Shown here piece by piece: positions 53,357 through 63,007 of a stretch of DNA of 64,000 bases. Source of the stretch: Armatimonadota bacterium. Lineage in GTDB: Bacteria > Armatimonadota > HRBIN16. The notes below the pieces were generated by a model that saw nothing but the letters and a program-made list of their open reading frames with translations, was not told where the DNA came from and ran no database searches. The stretch covers positions 408,763 to 472,762 of the forward strand of contig BPGU01000003.1 in the NCBI GenBank assembly GCA_026003195.1, read 5' to 3'. A program made the position numbers and the translations under genes. Each line of letters opens with the position of its first letter. Within the stretch, counting starts at the first letter, position 1.

Positions 53357-53884
53357 TCAATCCATCCTGTAAGGCGGTCCTGCTTCCGGCACCTGCAGTT
53401 CGTCTGGCGAAATCGTGTATCGCTCCACCAGTCCGATAATCGCCTGCGCCAGCACTGCGCTCACCGTGTCGGGGTCGACGGGGCGGGACAGGTCGCGCAG
53501 AAGGGGCGACTCTTCGGAAACGTACCCATGACCGACGAGGAACTGCAGGTCTTTGAACGCCCAGTGCTGAGGCTTCAGCGGTACGGCGATGGACACTTTG
53601 GGCGTTCGCGCCTTGAGGTCTTTCAGGCTTTCCTCCACGTGTCTCATAAAGCGTGCCAGCGTCACTGCCAGCTCGTAGCGGGTCACAGGCTGGTCCCCCC
53701 GGAACGTACCGTCGGGGAAGCCCGTCATGATGCCTTTCGCCACCACTTCTTGCACCGCTGCCGCTGCCCAGTGGTCTGCGGGCACATCTTTGAATGCGGT
53801 AGTCTGCGCGCGTACAGGGAGTACAGCCATTGCCATGCTGACTATTAGTACCATCGCGCCAGTCCAGCAAGCCGTGCGGAACAT
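53357..53884 (-). CDS. Secreted protein with S-layer homology (SLH) domain
   Basis: This is an envelope protein (175 aa). A signal peptide (MFRTACWTGAMVLIVSMAMA) is followed by one clear SLH motif at about 30-85 (FKDVPADHWAAAAVQEVVAK, GIMTGFPDGTFRGDQPVTR). A degenerate second repeat follows near 105-165 (HWAFKDLQFLVGHGYVSEES). It probably binds pyruvylated wall polymer made with CsaB. It lies 18 nt after mreB, apparently in the murA-mreB operon. GGAGGAGG precedes the ATG. Confidence 0.88.
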   Translation of the reverse strand: MFRTACWTGAMVLIVSMAMAVLPVRAQTTAFKDVPADHWAAAAVQEVVAKGIMTGFPDGTFRGDQPVTRYELAVTLARFMRHVEESLKDLKARTPKVSIAVPLKPQHWAFKDLQFLVGHGYVSEESPLLRDLSRPVDPDTVSAVLAQAIIGLVERYTISPDELQVPEAGPPYRMD

Positions 53885-53902
53885 GAGAATACCTCCTCCT
53901 TG

Positions 53903-54922
53903 TTAGATCTCTGCCGAAACCACGTTGCTTTCCCGGATGGCAGCAAACTCCTCCAGGGCACGCCCCGTGCCGATAGCGACGCAGGACAGAGGGTCATCCG
54001 CCACCTGTACCCGAATGTTCGTCACCGACTCCAGGAGCTTGTCTATCCCGCGCAACAGGGCGCCTCCTCCCGTGAGGGTGATGCCCCGCTCGATAATGTC
54101 GGCTGCCAGTTCGGGCGGCGTCTCCTCCAGCACCGAGCGCACGCGCTCCACAATGGCGTTAATCGGCTCCTGAAGCGCCTCGCGAATCTCCTCGGAGGTC
54201 ACCCGAATCGTCTTGGGAAGCCCCGCGATGAGATCGCGCCCGCGTACCTCCATCTCGATTTCTTCTTCTAATGGGTAGGCAGAGCCAACCTTTATCTTTA
54301 TTTCTTCGGCAGTTCGGTCGCCAATCATCAGGTTATATTGACTGCGGATGTAGCGCATGATGACTTCATCCATCTTGTTGCCGCCCACCCGCACCGAACG
54401 GCTAATGACGATGCCTTCCAGCGAGATGACCGCTACATCAGTGGTGCCGCCACCGATGTCCACTACCATGTTGCCCCCTGGCATACTGATGGGCAACCCT
54501 GCGCCGATAGCCGCCGCCATCGGCTCCTCGATGGTATAGGCTTCTCCTGCTCCCGCTTCACGTGCCGCTTGAATGACCGCCCTGCGCTCCACACTGGTTA
54601 CCCCTGAGGGCACACACACCAGCACGCGCGGCTTGAGAAAGCGCCTTTTGCCGCACACCTTCGCAATCAGATGCTCTAACATCTTCTCCGTGGTGGTGTA
54701 GTCAGCAATCACGCCGTCGGACATCGGACGGATAGCCACAATGTGCCCGGGCGTTCGTCCCAGCATCAAACGCGCTTCCTCGCCGATGGCTAACACTTTC
54801 TTGTTCTTTGTGGAGATAGCCACCACCGACGGCTCACGCAAAACAATGCCCTTGCCCCGCAGGTAGACCACAATATTCGCTGTTCCCAGATCAATGCCCA
54901 GCTCAGGTGTCAAACGGAACAC
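53903..54922 (-). CDS. mreB: Rod shape-determining protein MreB
   Basis: This bacterial actin organizes sidewall peptidoglycan synthesis (339 aa). Actin-fold phosphate loops are visible: [12 protein letters not shown] near 9-20, [18 protein letters not shown] near 155-172 and [18 protein letters not shown] near 285-302. The start is a GTG at 54922 with GGAAGGGG upstream; it overlaps the murA 3' end by 13 nt, implying coupling. No mreC or mreD follows; an SLH gene does instead. Confidence 0.96.
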   Translation of the reverse strand: MFRLTPELGIDLGTANIVVYLRGKGIVLREPSVVAISTKNKKVLAIGEEARLMLGRTPGHIVAIRPMSDGVIADYTTTEKMLEHLIAKVCGKRRFLKPRVLVCVPSGVTSVERRAVIQAAREAGAGEAYTIEEPMAAAIGAGLPISMPGGNMVVDIGGGTTDVAVISLEGIVISRSVRVGGNKMDEVIMRYIRSQYNLMIGDRTAEEIKIKVGSAYPLEEEIEMEVRGRDLIAGLPKTIRVTSEEIREALQEPINAIVERVRSVLEETPPELAADIIERGITLTGGGALLRGIDKLLESVTNIRVQVADDPLSCVAIGTGRALEEFAAIRESNVVSAEI

Positions 54923-56211
54923 ACCGGCACCCCTTCCACAGAAACGGCAACAGGTTCATCGCTCTGCCGCAGGATTTGTGCTCCCAGCGATTGCAGCTTC
55001 GCCACCAGGTCCTCATAGCCGCGGTCGATGTGGTGTATCTCCTCGATGGTCGTTTCGCCTTCTGCACCCAGCCCTGCTATCACCAGTGCAGCGCCCGCTC
55101 GCAGGTCGGTGGCTTCCACCGTAGCGCCGTACAGCTTCTCCACGCCGCGGACTACTGCCGTACGGTTTTCCTGCTCGATGTCCGCCCCCATCTTGCGCAG
55201 CTCCTGCACATAGCGGAAGCGACGTTCGTACACCGTCTCCGTGACGATGGATACCCCTTCCGCAACGCACAGCAGGGCGGTCATCGGCTGTTGCATGTCG
55301 GTGGGGAAACCAGGATGAGGCATCGTCTTGATGTTCACCGCCCTGGGGCGTGTCTGCAGCTGCACGCGCACCCCTGCCTCGTCGGTTTCTATCTGCACGC
55401 CCGCTTCCTGCAATTTCAACAGCACCGGAGTCATGTGCTCTGGGTTGGCATGGACCACACGCACCCTGCCCCGCGTCATCGCAGCGGCAATGGCGTAGGT
55501 ACCGGCTTCCAGCCGGTCGGGGATGATGGTGTATTCGCCGCCACGCAGGCGGGATACGCCCCCAATCGTGATGCGTCGTGTACCGTGCCCCTCGATATGC
55601 GCACCGAGCGCGATGAGGAAATTCGCCAGGTCCACTACCTCGGGCTCTTCCGCCGCGTTTTCAATCACCGTCGTGCCTTCAGCCAACACCGCCGCCGTCA
55701 TCAGGTGCTGGGTCGCGCCCGCGCTGGGATAGTCCAGATAGATCGTATTGCCCCTCAGTCGCCCCGCTTCGGCAGTGACGAAATCACCATCCATCTCCAC
55801 CCGCGCTCCCAGCAGACGCAGCCCCTTGATATGGAAATCCACCGGTCGTGCGCCGATGTCACAGCCGCCGGGGAGAGGCACCTTCGCGAAACCAAAGCGC
55901 GCCACCAGTGGTCCGGTCACACTGAAGGAGGCTCTCATACGGGTGACCAGGTTATGAGGAGCTTCCAGGTGGCTGATACGGCTGGCATCTATCAACAGCG
56001 AACGAGGATGGATAAACTCCACCACCGTGCCCAGACGGCGCAGCATCGCCATCATAGTATAGATATCGGTAATAAGGGGGAGGTTGTGTAAGATAACCGG
56101 TTCAGACGCCAAAACCGCCCCTGCCATGATGGCAAGCGCGGCGTTCTTGCTTCCGCTCACGCAGACCTCGCCCTGTAAAGGTACGCCCCCGGTGATAGTA
56201 ATGCGTTCCAA
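54910..56211 (-). CDS. murA: UDP-N-acetylglucosamine 1-carboxyvinyltransferase MurA
   Basis: MurA catalyses the first committed step of peptidoglycan precursor synthesis (433 aa). K22-N23 of [12 protein letters not shown] and catalytic C117 in [15 protein letters not shown] are present, so fosfomycin sensitivity is expected by family knowledge. The start is a TTG at 56211 (TTG-GAA-CGC) with AGGAGGG 9 nt upstream; no ATG fits. A near-consensus promoter lies at 56276-56305. It is the first gene of a murA-mreB-SLH operon. Confidence 0.96.
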   Translation of the reverse strand: MERITITGGVPLQGEVCVSGSKNAALAIMAGAVLASEPVILHNLPLITDIYTMMAMLRRLGTVVEFIHPRSLLIDASRISHLEAPHNLVTRMRASFSVTGPLVARFGFAKVPLPGGCDIGARPVDFHIKGLRLLGARVEMDGDFVTAEAGRLRGNTIYLDYPSAGATQHLMTAAVLAEGTTVIENAAEEPEVVDLANFLIALGAHIEGHGTRRITIGGVSRLRGGEYTIIPDRLEAGTYAIAAAMTRGRVRVVHANPEHMTPVLLKLQEAGVQIETDEAGVRVQLQTRPRAVNIKTMPHPGFPTDMQQPMTALLCVAEGVSIVTETVYERRFRYVQELRKMGADIEQENRTAVVRGVEKLYGATVEATDLRAGAALVIAGLGAEGETTIEEIHHIDRGYEDLVAKLQSLGAQILRQSDEPVAVSVEGVPVCSV

Positions 56212-56275
56212 GTAAGGAGTCCCTCCTGAATATCAACGGTAGGATCAATACGATTCCCCGAGATTCACCCTGAAT

Positions 56276-56305
56276 AGTATACAGAGGAGGTACTTCCGGT
56301 GTCAA
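56276..56305 (-). promoter_or_regulatory. Promoter of the murA-mreB-SLH operon
   Basis: On the minus strand, TTGACA (56305-56300), 18 bp, TATACT (56281-56276). The leader to the TTG start is about 58 nt. Confidence 0.7.
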
Positions 56306-56332
56306 GGTGTGTCGGGTGAGCTGGCCAGTCTC

Positions 56333-58414
56333 CTACCAGTTAATGGGATACACGCTGATATTGGTGAAACACCCCACCAGCGTCCAGAAACCTCCATTCA
56401 GAAAGTCGCCCAGAATGAGACCGAAGAAGAACGGCAGAGACTGGCGATAGAGCCTCATCCCTCCAAAGTGCAACACCACCCACTTGATGACCCATGCGAT
56501 CAGGAAGGGCAGCCACACCATCTGCATGGTGAGCGTATGGGCAATCGCATAGCCGACAGGATGGAAGGGAAACCAGGTGAGCTGGGTACGCAGTACTGTC
56601 AATATGATCGTGATCAGGAAACCGAATACCACAGCAATCGTGCCGTTGGTATCTGCCTTCAAGGGGGTCTTGATGGCATCTGCCAGTGCGTCGAAGGGAG
56701 TCCGCCCCATAGAGGTGCGCCAGGCATCGGTCTTCGCGCCTGCGCCGAAGTGGTACCATATCGCCAGCGCGATAATGAAAGAGACCACAAACCCCACTGC
56801 AATCGCCGTCATCATCGCGATGGCGACCTGCCTCAAGTTGGCGCGCACCTCACCGCCCATCTTGAAGCCATCCAGCTGGTGGGGCATAGAGATACAGCGC
56901 AGGTCGAAGTTCGCCAGTGGCGCGCGCATATACGCCAGAATGGTCAGGTCCTGCACGCGGAAGCCCGTTGTGCCGAAGGTGGTGGTCATCAGCTGGTACA
57001 CATCCACGCTGGGACCGAACAGCCAGGCGTTACCGCTTTCGGCGCGGGTGCGCGTCGCTGCCATCATGTAGGAGAGAGCGAGCAGCACCAGTATCGCCGC
57101 CGCGCCCCAGCTCATGCCAGCCACCACGCAAAAAGCGATACTGCCCAGTACCCCCGCCAGGAAACCCATCACCGCCCAGCGATAAGGCATCGGCTCGTTG
57201 TGGTCGTCGCCCTGTCCTCGCCAGGCGGTCTGCCACACGTCCCGAAGGTGCTTACGCGCCAGATAAAGGCTGATGGCGGTCAATCCCAGAAACGCTCCTG
57301 CTCCCTGATGTCCCGTCCAGGGGTAGACGCTCTGCGCTGCGCCACCCGCCGCCGCCGTCCAGCCCATCGCCGACCCCAGTATCAATTCGATCTTAGTGAC
57401 CAGATAAAAGAACCAGCAGCTGAACGTTACTTCCAGCGACAGCAGATAGGCGATGCCGATGACAAAGGGATAGAAAGACATAGGCGTGTAGCCGATGGCG
57501 TTCCAGGGGGGCGTGGTGACCCATTGCGCGAGGTCCAGATGGCTGGTGGCACGCAGTGGTATCTCGGGAACCGCCGGATAGTTCAGGTGGATGGTGTTCA
57601 TCGTGCCCAGACCAAAGGGAATGGCAAACCCCAGCCACAGCAACCGGTTGCTGAACAGCGATTGCGGTTCGCGAATCAGTGCAAGGGGCAGTGCTACTGT
57701 CGGAAAGGTAAGCCTCTCGCGCTCTACCCACTGTCGGCGCATGATGACCATCAGGCACAGGCAGGTGAAAGTGTAGATAGTCATAAACAGCGTCCAGGCG
57801 GCAATTTGCCTCCACCATAGTCCCAGCGGTACGGGCGCGTTGCCCTGATAGAAGTACTTGAGCGCAAACTCGTTCTTCTGCGCCAGCCAGTCGGGAATGT
57901 AGCGATGAAACAGCTCCGCCCACTGATTTTCGGCGGAAGCATAGTAGAAGGCAGCAGTCACTGTTGGCACAATGAAATGAAGCGCGCCCGAGGAGGAGAG
58001 CACAGTGGCTACCGTCATCATCACATAGATCACCAGCAGTTCTTGCGCACTCAGCGCCCAGCGTGCCGCTGCCCGCTGCAACAGCAGATTCATCACCACC
58101 AGAGCGACGAGCGCGTTGAACGCCCCGACAGGGATAGAGGTGTTCGCCAGCGCAGTGTGTCCGCGACCGCCTAACACAAGCTCCGCCCAGTGTATCCACA
58201 GGTCTACCAGTGCGACACAGAGGATACCGATAATCCACGCACGCGTGGTGAGCGCACGCCCTGTAGCAGTTATGGTAGTTACAGCAGGCTCATGCACTTG
58301 TGCCCGTGTCACACCGGGCGAATAAGGCACTGTCCATTTGCGCCAGGAGAGCATAGGAATGACCTCAGTAGACCGTGTCTCCATCTGTTTCTCGCTCTTT
58401 CTTAATCGTTTCAT
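56333..58414 (-). CDS. DUF6785/DUF6784-like polytopic membrane protein (transporter-like)
   Basis: This large membrane protein (693 aa, about 14-16 transmembrane helices) resembles the DUF6785/DUF6784 family, which looks like oligopeptide-transporter (OPT) proteins. Visible segments include WAELFHRYIPDWLAQKNEFA, ERERLTFPTVALPLALI and FEV-type S-C-W-F-F-Y helices. The function is not established. The start is uncertain: ATG 58414 is used, but ATG 58354 has a better GAGGT site 7-8 nt upstream. The longer in-frame extension to 58837 overlaps the FapA gene and is rejected. Confidence 0.75.
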   Translation of the reverse strand: MKRLRKSEKQMETRSTEVIPMLSWRKWTVPYSPGVTRAQVHEPAVTTITATGRALTTRAWIIGILCVALVDLWIHWAELVLGGRGHTALANTSIPVGAFNALVALVVMNLLLQRAAARWALSAQELLVIYVMMTVATVLSSSGALHFIVPTVTAAFYYASAENQWAELFHRYIPDWLAQKNEFALKYFYQGNAPVPLGLWWRQIAAWTLFMTIYTFTCLCLMVIMRRQWVERERLTFPTVALPLALIREPQSLFSNRLLWLGFAIPFGLGTMNTIHLNYPAVPEIPLRATSHLDLAQWVTTPPWNAIGYTPMSFYPFVIGIAYLLSLEVTFSCWFFYLVTKIELILGSAMGWTAAAGGAAQSVYPWTGHQGAGAFLGLTAISLYLARKHLRDVWQTAWRGQGDDHNEPMPYRWAVMGFLAGVLGSIAFCVVAGMSWGAAAILVLLALSYMMAATRTRAESGNAWLFGPSVDVYQLMTTTFGTTGFRVQDLTILAYMRAPLANFDLRCISMPHQLDGFKMGGEVRANLRQVAIAMMTAIAVGFVVSFIIALAIWYHFGAGAKTDAWRTSMGRTPFDALADAIKTPLKADTNGTIAVVFGFLITIILTVLRTQLTWFPFHPVGYAIAHTLTMQMVWLPFLIAWVIKWVVLHFGGMRLYRQSLPFFFGLILGDFLNGGFWTLVGCFTNISVYPINW

Positions 58415-58570
58415 TAACCCTTTCAGGAGAAATCTCCTGCTACCTCCGCAACGAGGCAACTTCTTCCGATAATAGGATCGGCAGCGTTGACCACGTGGAT
58501 CGGTTTTGCTGGATGACTCCTTTGGTGCTGCACCGGCAATTCGTTCTGGAATAGATAGCGGAGGTTGCTC

Positions 58571-59941
58571 ATGGACCTGAAGCCTTTGCGAGGGGCTTCT
58601 GTTGACGGCAGCTTTTGGGTGTTTTTCAACGAAGATAAGACGCAGGCGATGCTGCTGGTAACGCCACCACGGGGCGACGGAAATCCCGTGCGGGTAGCGG
58701 ACGTGGTACGCGCTCTGGAGGAGATGGGGGTCGCCTACGGCATTGACCAGCAGGCGATTCGCGACACCATCGAGCGCGCGACAAATATCGCGAACAAGGT
58801 GCAGGCAGTGGTTGCACAGGGTGTTCTGCCCGTGCACGGGGTCGATGCGAGGGTGACTTACCGCCTGCCAGAGGAGGCAGTGCTACGCCCGCTGCCCTAC
58901 CTGCCGGATGGGAGCATCGACTACCTGCAGATAGACCCGGCACGTTATATTCAGGCTGGTCAGTTGATTGCCACGGTGGTGCCGGCGCAGCCCGGACGTC
59001 CCGGGCGTACCCTGACCTTTCCTCCTCAGAATGTACCTCATCGCCCGGGCAAAGAGGCAAACCTGCGCGCAGGAGATAACGTAACCGCCTCGGAAGATAA
59101 CCTGCAGTTTACTGCGGAGACGGCAGGCTATGTGTACCTCTCGGGAGAGAAACTGTGCGTTCTACCAGCGATACCGGTCGCTGAAGATATCCGAACGCCT
59201 TGCCAGTTTCCCGCATCGCTGGTTCTCAAAGGCAACCTGCTCGCAGGTGCGCAGGTCAGAGTGCAGGGCGATGTGGCTATCGGCGGGCGGTGTGAAGAGG
59301 CTACGCTCAACGCGAGAGGAAGCTGCTACCTGCATCACGGCGCACTGCGCTCGGAGATTGCGGCGGATGGAAACGTCCTGCTGGCTTCCGGCGTGCTGGA
59401 CTGCACCATCAGCACCCGCCGCCGGGTCATCGCTCTCCACGAGAACGCGCAGATTGCAGGCGGACGCATTGTGGCATTCGAGGGCGTGGAGGCGTATACT
59501 ATGGGTACACCTGCATGGACGCCTACCGAAGTGGTGGCGGGGGTAGACACGCTGGGCGACGAGCGGTTGTTTGAAATCGCAGAGGAGATACGCCAGTGTG
59601 AGGATAACATACAGAAAATTCAAGCCGCCCTGCGTCCCTTTGTCTCGGTGACTGCAGACGTGACCTCGCCCGAGAAGAAGGAGACGATACAGCGGCTGAT
59701 GGCGCACCGTCGTCGCCTGGAAGCGCGACTGAAGGAACTGCAGCACGAGAAGCGGAGTATCACGATACAGGTCAATGCGCCTACTCGCGCGGAGGTGGTC
59801 GTGCGTGGTACAGCGTACCCAGGTGTGAAGGTGACCATCGGCAAATACAGCTATCTGGTAGAGAGTGACATGCAGAGGGTACGCTTCTTCGTGGCAAGGG
59901 GTGAGGCGCGAGTGCAGGTGAGACCACTGGACAAGCTTTAG
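58571..59941 (+). CDS. FapA (DUF342) family protein
   Basis: This FapA/DUF342-domain protein (456 aa) has an N-terminal part with DQQAIRDTIERATNI and AQPGRPGRTLTF. The central right-handed beta-helix-like polymer domain (about 200-320) includes LLAGAQVRVQGDVAIGG and SEIAADGNVLLASGVLDCTI, and a C-terminal coiled coil lies at about 340-410. FapA was linked to flagellar assembly in other bacteria, but no flagellar gene is nearby. The ATG at 58571 has GGAGG 6 nt upstream. The acidic gene follows 10 nt later. Confidence 0.88.
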   Translation: MDLKPLRGASVDGSFWVFFNEDKTQAMLLVTPPRGDGNPVRVADVVRALEEMGVAYGIDQQAIRDTIERATNIANKVQAVVAQGVLPVHGVDARVTYRLPEEAVLRPLPYLPDGSIDYLQIDPARYIQAGQLIATVVPAQPGRPGRTLTFPPQNVPHRPGKEANLRAGDNVTASEDNLQFTAETAGYVYLSGEKLCVLPAIPVAEDIRTPCQFPASLVLKGNLLAGAQVRVQGDVAIGGRCEEATLNARGSCYLHHGALRSEIAADGNVLLASGVLDCTISTRRRVIALHENAQIAGGRIVAFEGVEAYTMGTPAWTPTEVVAGVDTLGDERLFEIAEEIRQCEDNIQKIQAALRPFVSVTADVTSPEKKETIQRLMAHRRRLEARLKELQHEKRSITIQVNAPTRAEVVVRGTAYPGVKVTIGKYSYLVESDMQRVRFFVARGEARVQVRPLDKL

Positions 59942-59951
59942 GAGATCGGAC

Positions 59952-60302
59952 ATGAACAACGTGCGTCTGAACCGTCTGGTTCGCACCGAAAGCTCGGAAA
60001 TCTATCTGATATGGCGCAACAACGAGCGCGTCGGGCAGGTAGACATCCACTACGCCTCGGGCACCATCTATGCTACCTTGCTGCTGGAACAGGATTTCGC
60101 CCCGGAGCAGGAAGAGACCCTGATCACCATGATCGACGAGGATATCGTGTCCAGCTACATGCCTCGCTTCGAGCGCGAGGACTTCGTGGTGCATGTCTTC
60201 CGTGCGGAGGAGATCGGACGCTACACCGACCCCAGCATGGACCTGGAAGACATCGAAGGCTTCGACTTTGAGGACGAGGGCGACGAGGACGAAGAGGACT
60301 AG
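59952..60302 (+). CDS. Acidic hypothetical protein downstream of FapA
   Basis: This small soluble protein (116 aa) is not assigned to a named family. It opens MNNVRLNRLVRTESSEIYLI and has a beta-rich core (GQVDIHYASGTIYATLLLEQ). The C-terminal tail is almost only Asp/Glu (EGFDFEDEGDEDEED), a likely disordered acidic tail. AGGAG precedes the ATG. It forms a two-gene operon with the FapA-like gene, and its stop overlaps the convergent neighbour by 4 nt. Confidence 0.8.
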   Translation: MNNVRLNRLVRTESSEIYLIWRNNERVGQVDIHYASGTIYATLLLEQDFAPEQEETLITMIDEDIVSSYMPRFEREDFVVHVFRAEEIGRYTDPSMDLEDIEGFDFEDEGDEDEED

Positions 60303-60823
60303 CTGCCCTCCTCTGCAGGGATAGCCTTGCGGGCGCGCTCTACCCACTTGCCCCGCCGATGGCGCAACAGGAAGTCGCGCACTTTTGCCGCCCGTTGGGT
60401 TTCTCCTAAAGACAGGTAGGTGCGCATCAGCAGGTAGTGCGCCTCGCCGTCCCAGTCAAAGCCCCGGTTGCCGAAGCGCGAGAAAGGCTCGAGCGCCACT
60501 CGCGCCGCTCGCCACAGATGCTTCTGTACCGCCGTGCGTCCCAGCTGTTTCAGTCGGTTGTAGCTTTGGCGCAGGTGGTACATCATCACCTGCACCAGCA
60601 CAAACACCACGATGAAGTTCAACAACAGGAAGCTCACCTGCCCCAGCCGCAGTAACGCCGCCAGAAGGGTCATCATGACCGGCGCAGGAAGCATCAGGAT
60701 GGTTATCCACAGCATGTAGCGCCACCATATCACGCGCAGCTCACGCTGTGCCTGCTCGATAATCGCCTGCTCGGTGGTGGGTTTGCGTTCGCCATCCGTT
60801 TTGCGTGCTACCGCCTTGCTCAT
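60299..60823 (-). CDS. Membrane protein with TPR-like C terminus
   Basis: This membrane protein (174 aa) has two transmembrane helices near 38-57 and 68-85 (MLWITILMLPAPVMMTLLAA, LLLNFIVVFVLVQVMMYHL). The C-terminal helical TPR-like part includes ALEPFSRFGNRGFDW and HYLLMRTYLSLGETQRAAK. It overlaps the permease stop (ATGA) and so belongs to the BtuF-BtuC-like operon, in the place where the ATPase gene would be expected. Function unknown. Confidence 0.78.
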   Translation of the reverse strand: MSKAVARKTDGERKPTTEQAIIEQAQRELRVIWWRYMLWITILMLPAPVMMTLLAALLRLGQVSFLLLNFIVVFVLVQVMMYHLRQSYNRLKQLGRTAVQKHLWRAARVALEPFSRFGNRGFDWDGEAHYLLMRTYLSLGETQRAAKVRDFLLRHRRGKWVERARKAIPAEEGS

Positions 60824-61830
60824 ACCAGACGCTCTCTCCTCAGCAACGTGATGAAGAAGGGCGCGCCCAACAGGGCAGTAATCACCCCTACGGGTATCTC
60901 CGCAGGGCGGGCAACGCTTCGTGCCAGTGTATCTGCCCATACCATTAGCACCGCCCCCAGCACTGCCGCGGTCCAGAACAGCTGCCGATGGTCCGCGCCG
61001 AACAGCCGTCGGGCAATATGCGGAACCACCAGCCCCACAAAGCCGATGATGCCGCTTACCGACACCGCCGCCGCGGTGCATAGCGCCGCCAGCACAATTG
61101 CCACCCGTTTCAGGGTCTCCACCTCAAAGCCCAGGTGCGCCGCGCTCTCTTCGCCCAGCGCGAAGGCGTTTAAGCCGTAAGCCATTGCCCGCAACCCCAC
61201 CACGCCCAGCACCACGAACGGCAGCAACAACCGCACGCGCGTCCACTCGGCGTCGGCAAAACTGCCCATCAGCCAGAACAGCACACGCCCTACATCCGCC
61301 CCTGCCAGCGTCAGCATCAACGTCACCACCGACCACATGAACGACCCCACCACGATGCCCGCTAGCAGGAAGACCGACACACGCAGCACTCCTCCCCGCC
61401 GCGCTACTGCCAGCACCAGCGCCGTGGCAGCTATCGCACACACAAAAGCCGCCAGAGGCACCCCGAAGCCATGCCACCTCGCCTCCCAGCCCGCCAGCAC
61501 CGCCGCCGACGCACCCATCGCCGCGCCGGAGGAGACGCCTATCGTGTAAGGGTCGGCGAGGTCGTTGCGCAGTAAGCCCTGTAGAATCACGCCCGCCACG
61601 CTCAGCAATACCCCCACCATCGCTGCCATCGCCATACGAGGCAGGCGTAACTGCCACACAATCACGCTTGCGCTATCGCTGGAGGAACCGCCCTCCCGCA
61701 GGATACGCCAGACCTGCTGGGGTAACAGCATCTCACTGCCCAGGCACAACGCCGCAACCGCTGTCACTACTGCGAGCGCAATCAGCAACACGCCGACCGC
61801 CTTGTAGCGCGTGCGCGAACCCACCGGCAT
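60820..61830 (-). CDS. FecCD/BtuC-family ABC transporter permease
   Basis: This is a permease of a cobalamin, heme or iron-siderophore importer (336 aa, about ten transmembrane helices). Family segments are QLRLPRMAMAAMVGVLLSVA, LLRNDLADPYTIGVSSGAAM and GFVGLVVPHIARRLFGADHR (the ATPase coupling loop). It starts 4 nt after the binding-protein stop. The ATPase is absent from the cluster. Cobalamin is plausible but not proven. Confidence 0.93.
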   Translation of the reverse strand: MPVGSRTRYKAVGVLLIALAVVTAVAALCLGSEMLLPQQVWRILREGGSSSDSASVIVWQLRLPRMAMAAMVGVLLSVAGVILQGLLRNDLADPYTIGVSSGAAMGASAAVLAGWEARWHGFGVPLAAFVCAIAATALVLAVARRGGVLRVSVFLLAGIVVGSFMWSVVTLMLTLAGADVGRVLFWLMGSFADAEWTRVRLLLPFVVLGVVGLRAMAYGLNAFALGEESAAHLGFEVETLKRVAIVLAALCTAAAVSVSGIIGFVGLVVPHIARRLFGADHRQLFWTAAVLGAVLMVWADTLARSVARPAEIPVGVITALLGAPFFITLLRRERLV

Positions 61831-61834
61831 CGGC

Positions 61835-62665
61835 TCAATCCCTCTGCGCTCTGGAAATGATGGCTTTCAGCAGTTCCAGCCCCCTCAGCAGGCGAGGCGT
61901 GGGGCGCACGAACAGGTTAGAGTCCACACTGTGCACCCGCCTGTTCTGTACCGCCCTGAGGCGTTTCAGCACAGGGTGCTCGTACAGCGGGGCAAGGCGG
62001 TCTTCGGGCACGGTGGTGATGATAATATCGGGATTGTGCACCAGCAACGCCTCCGCGGAGAGAGGGTAGTAGTTGGTTCCCCCCTCTGCCGCCACGTTGC
62101 GTCCCCCTGCAAGGCGGATCATATCATCCACAAACAGGTCGCGTCCTGCCACCCACATCGGAAGCGGTTCCACGTTTAGCGCGAACAGCACACCGGGTTT
62201 GGTGGCGGAAGATGTGCGAGAACGCGCCTCTCTTTCCGCCTGGTAAAAGCGTTGGGCCAGCGGCTCCGCCTGTTTCTCATGTCCTGTCGCCTCACCCAGC
62301 AGGCGGATGACGCGAGCCACATCCAGCCACGTTTTGGGAGCAATCACCAGCAGGGGCAGCTTCAGCCGCTCCAGCGCAGGAATGAAGCGGCGGTTCAGCA
62401 CGCCGTCCGCCACCACCAGGTCCGGGCGCAGAGCAACTAACGCCTCCACGTTGGTGCGCATATCGCCCACTTGGGGAAGTCGCGTCGCTTCGGGTGGGTA
62501 GTCGCAGTAGCTGGTCACGCCCACCACCTGCTTGCCCGCGCCGACCGCGAAGAGCACCTCGGTGGTGCCTGGCGTTAGCGACACAATGCGCCGGGGCGGT
62601 GATTTCAGGGTCAACGTCTTGCCACGAAAGTCGGTGACGCGACATGGAAATGCTGCTGGCGGCAT
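61835..62665 (-). CDS. BtuF-like periplasmic binding protein lacking a signal peptide
   Basis: This type III binding protein (276 aa) resembles BtuF/FecB: RIVSLTPGTTEVLFAVGAGK near 26-45, VGVTSYCDYPPEATRLPQVG and LVLNRR-type helices. The N terminus MPPAAFPCRVTDFRGKTLTL has no hydrophobic signal, unusual for this family. The ATG at 62665 has AGAGGAGG close upstream and a near-consensus promoter 30 nt further, leaving no room for a longer leader. Either the signal was lost or the protein acts unconventionally. Confidence 0.85.
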   Translation of the reverse strand: MPPAAFPCRVTDFRGKTLTLKSPPRRIVSLTPGTTEVLFAVGAGKQVVGVTSYCDYPPEATRLPQVGDMRTNVEALVALRPDLVVADGVLNRRFIPALERLKLPLLVIAPKTWLDVARVIRLLGEATGHEKQAEPLAQRFYQAEREARSRTSSATKPGVLFALNVEPLPMWVAGRDLFVDDMIRLAGGRNVAAEGGTNYYPLSAEALLVHNPDIIITTVPEDRLAPLYEHPVLKRLRAVQNRRVHSVDSNLFVRPTPRLLRGLELLKAIISRAQRD

Positions 62666-62698
62666 TTTTCCTCCTCTACCATAGAGCAACCGTTAAAC

Positions 62699-62727
62699 AT
62701 TATACATGCCTTGTGGGAGCTTGTCGA
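62699..62727 (-). promoter_or_regulatory. Promoter of the BtuF-like operon
   Basis: On the minus strand, TCGACA (62727-62722), 17 bp, perfect TATAAT (62704-62699). The leader is only about 27 nt, too short for a cobalamin riboswitch. Confidence 0.65.
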
Positions 62728-62808
62728 GGCGCAAAAGCACGGCAAGGGCGGTGCAAACCGCCCTTGCTTGAGGTGAACCCACTGAGGGGATTAGATAAGG
62801 CGTGGCGT

Positions 62809-62892
62809 TTATCCCACTTTTACTAAGTAATTCGCTATTGCAGCAACCATTGGCAAACGAATTAGCGCGAATGTAAGATATTTACGCATCAT
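62809..62892 (-). CDS. Possible 27-residue hydrophobic peptide
   Basis: MMRKYLTFALIRLPMVAAIA, then NYLVKVG and a stop. One possible transmembrane helix with basic ends; GGGAGG lies about 4 nt before the ATG. It is too short for routine gene calling. No partner or antisense RNA is evident. Confidence 0.3.
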   Translation of the reverse strand: MMRKYLTFALIRLPMVAAIANYLVKVG

Positions 62893-63007
62893 CGATCCTC
62901 CCATGTGGATGTTATTCGCAGGGCTATCGCCCGATACGCTGAACTTGCTGCAAAGAAGGGATATAGTATTTATATTAACAGTGATCCCAATAACAAGGAG
63001 GCAGCAG

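Noticed and set aside
56333..58837. N-terminal extension of the DUF6785-like frame beyond 58414
   Set aside because: It overlaps the divergent FapA gene and its Arg/His-rich residues do not resemble protein.
62690..62900. Possible cobalamin riboswitch before the BtuF-like gene
   Set aside because: The promoter lies about 30 nt before the start codon, leaving no room, and no B12-box-like sequence was seen.
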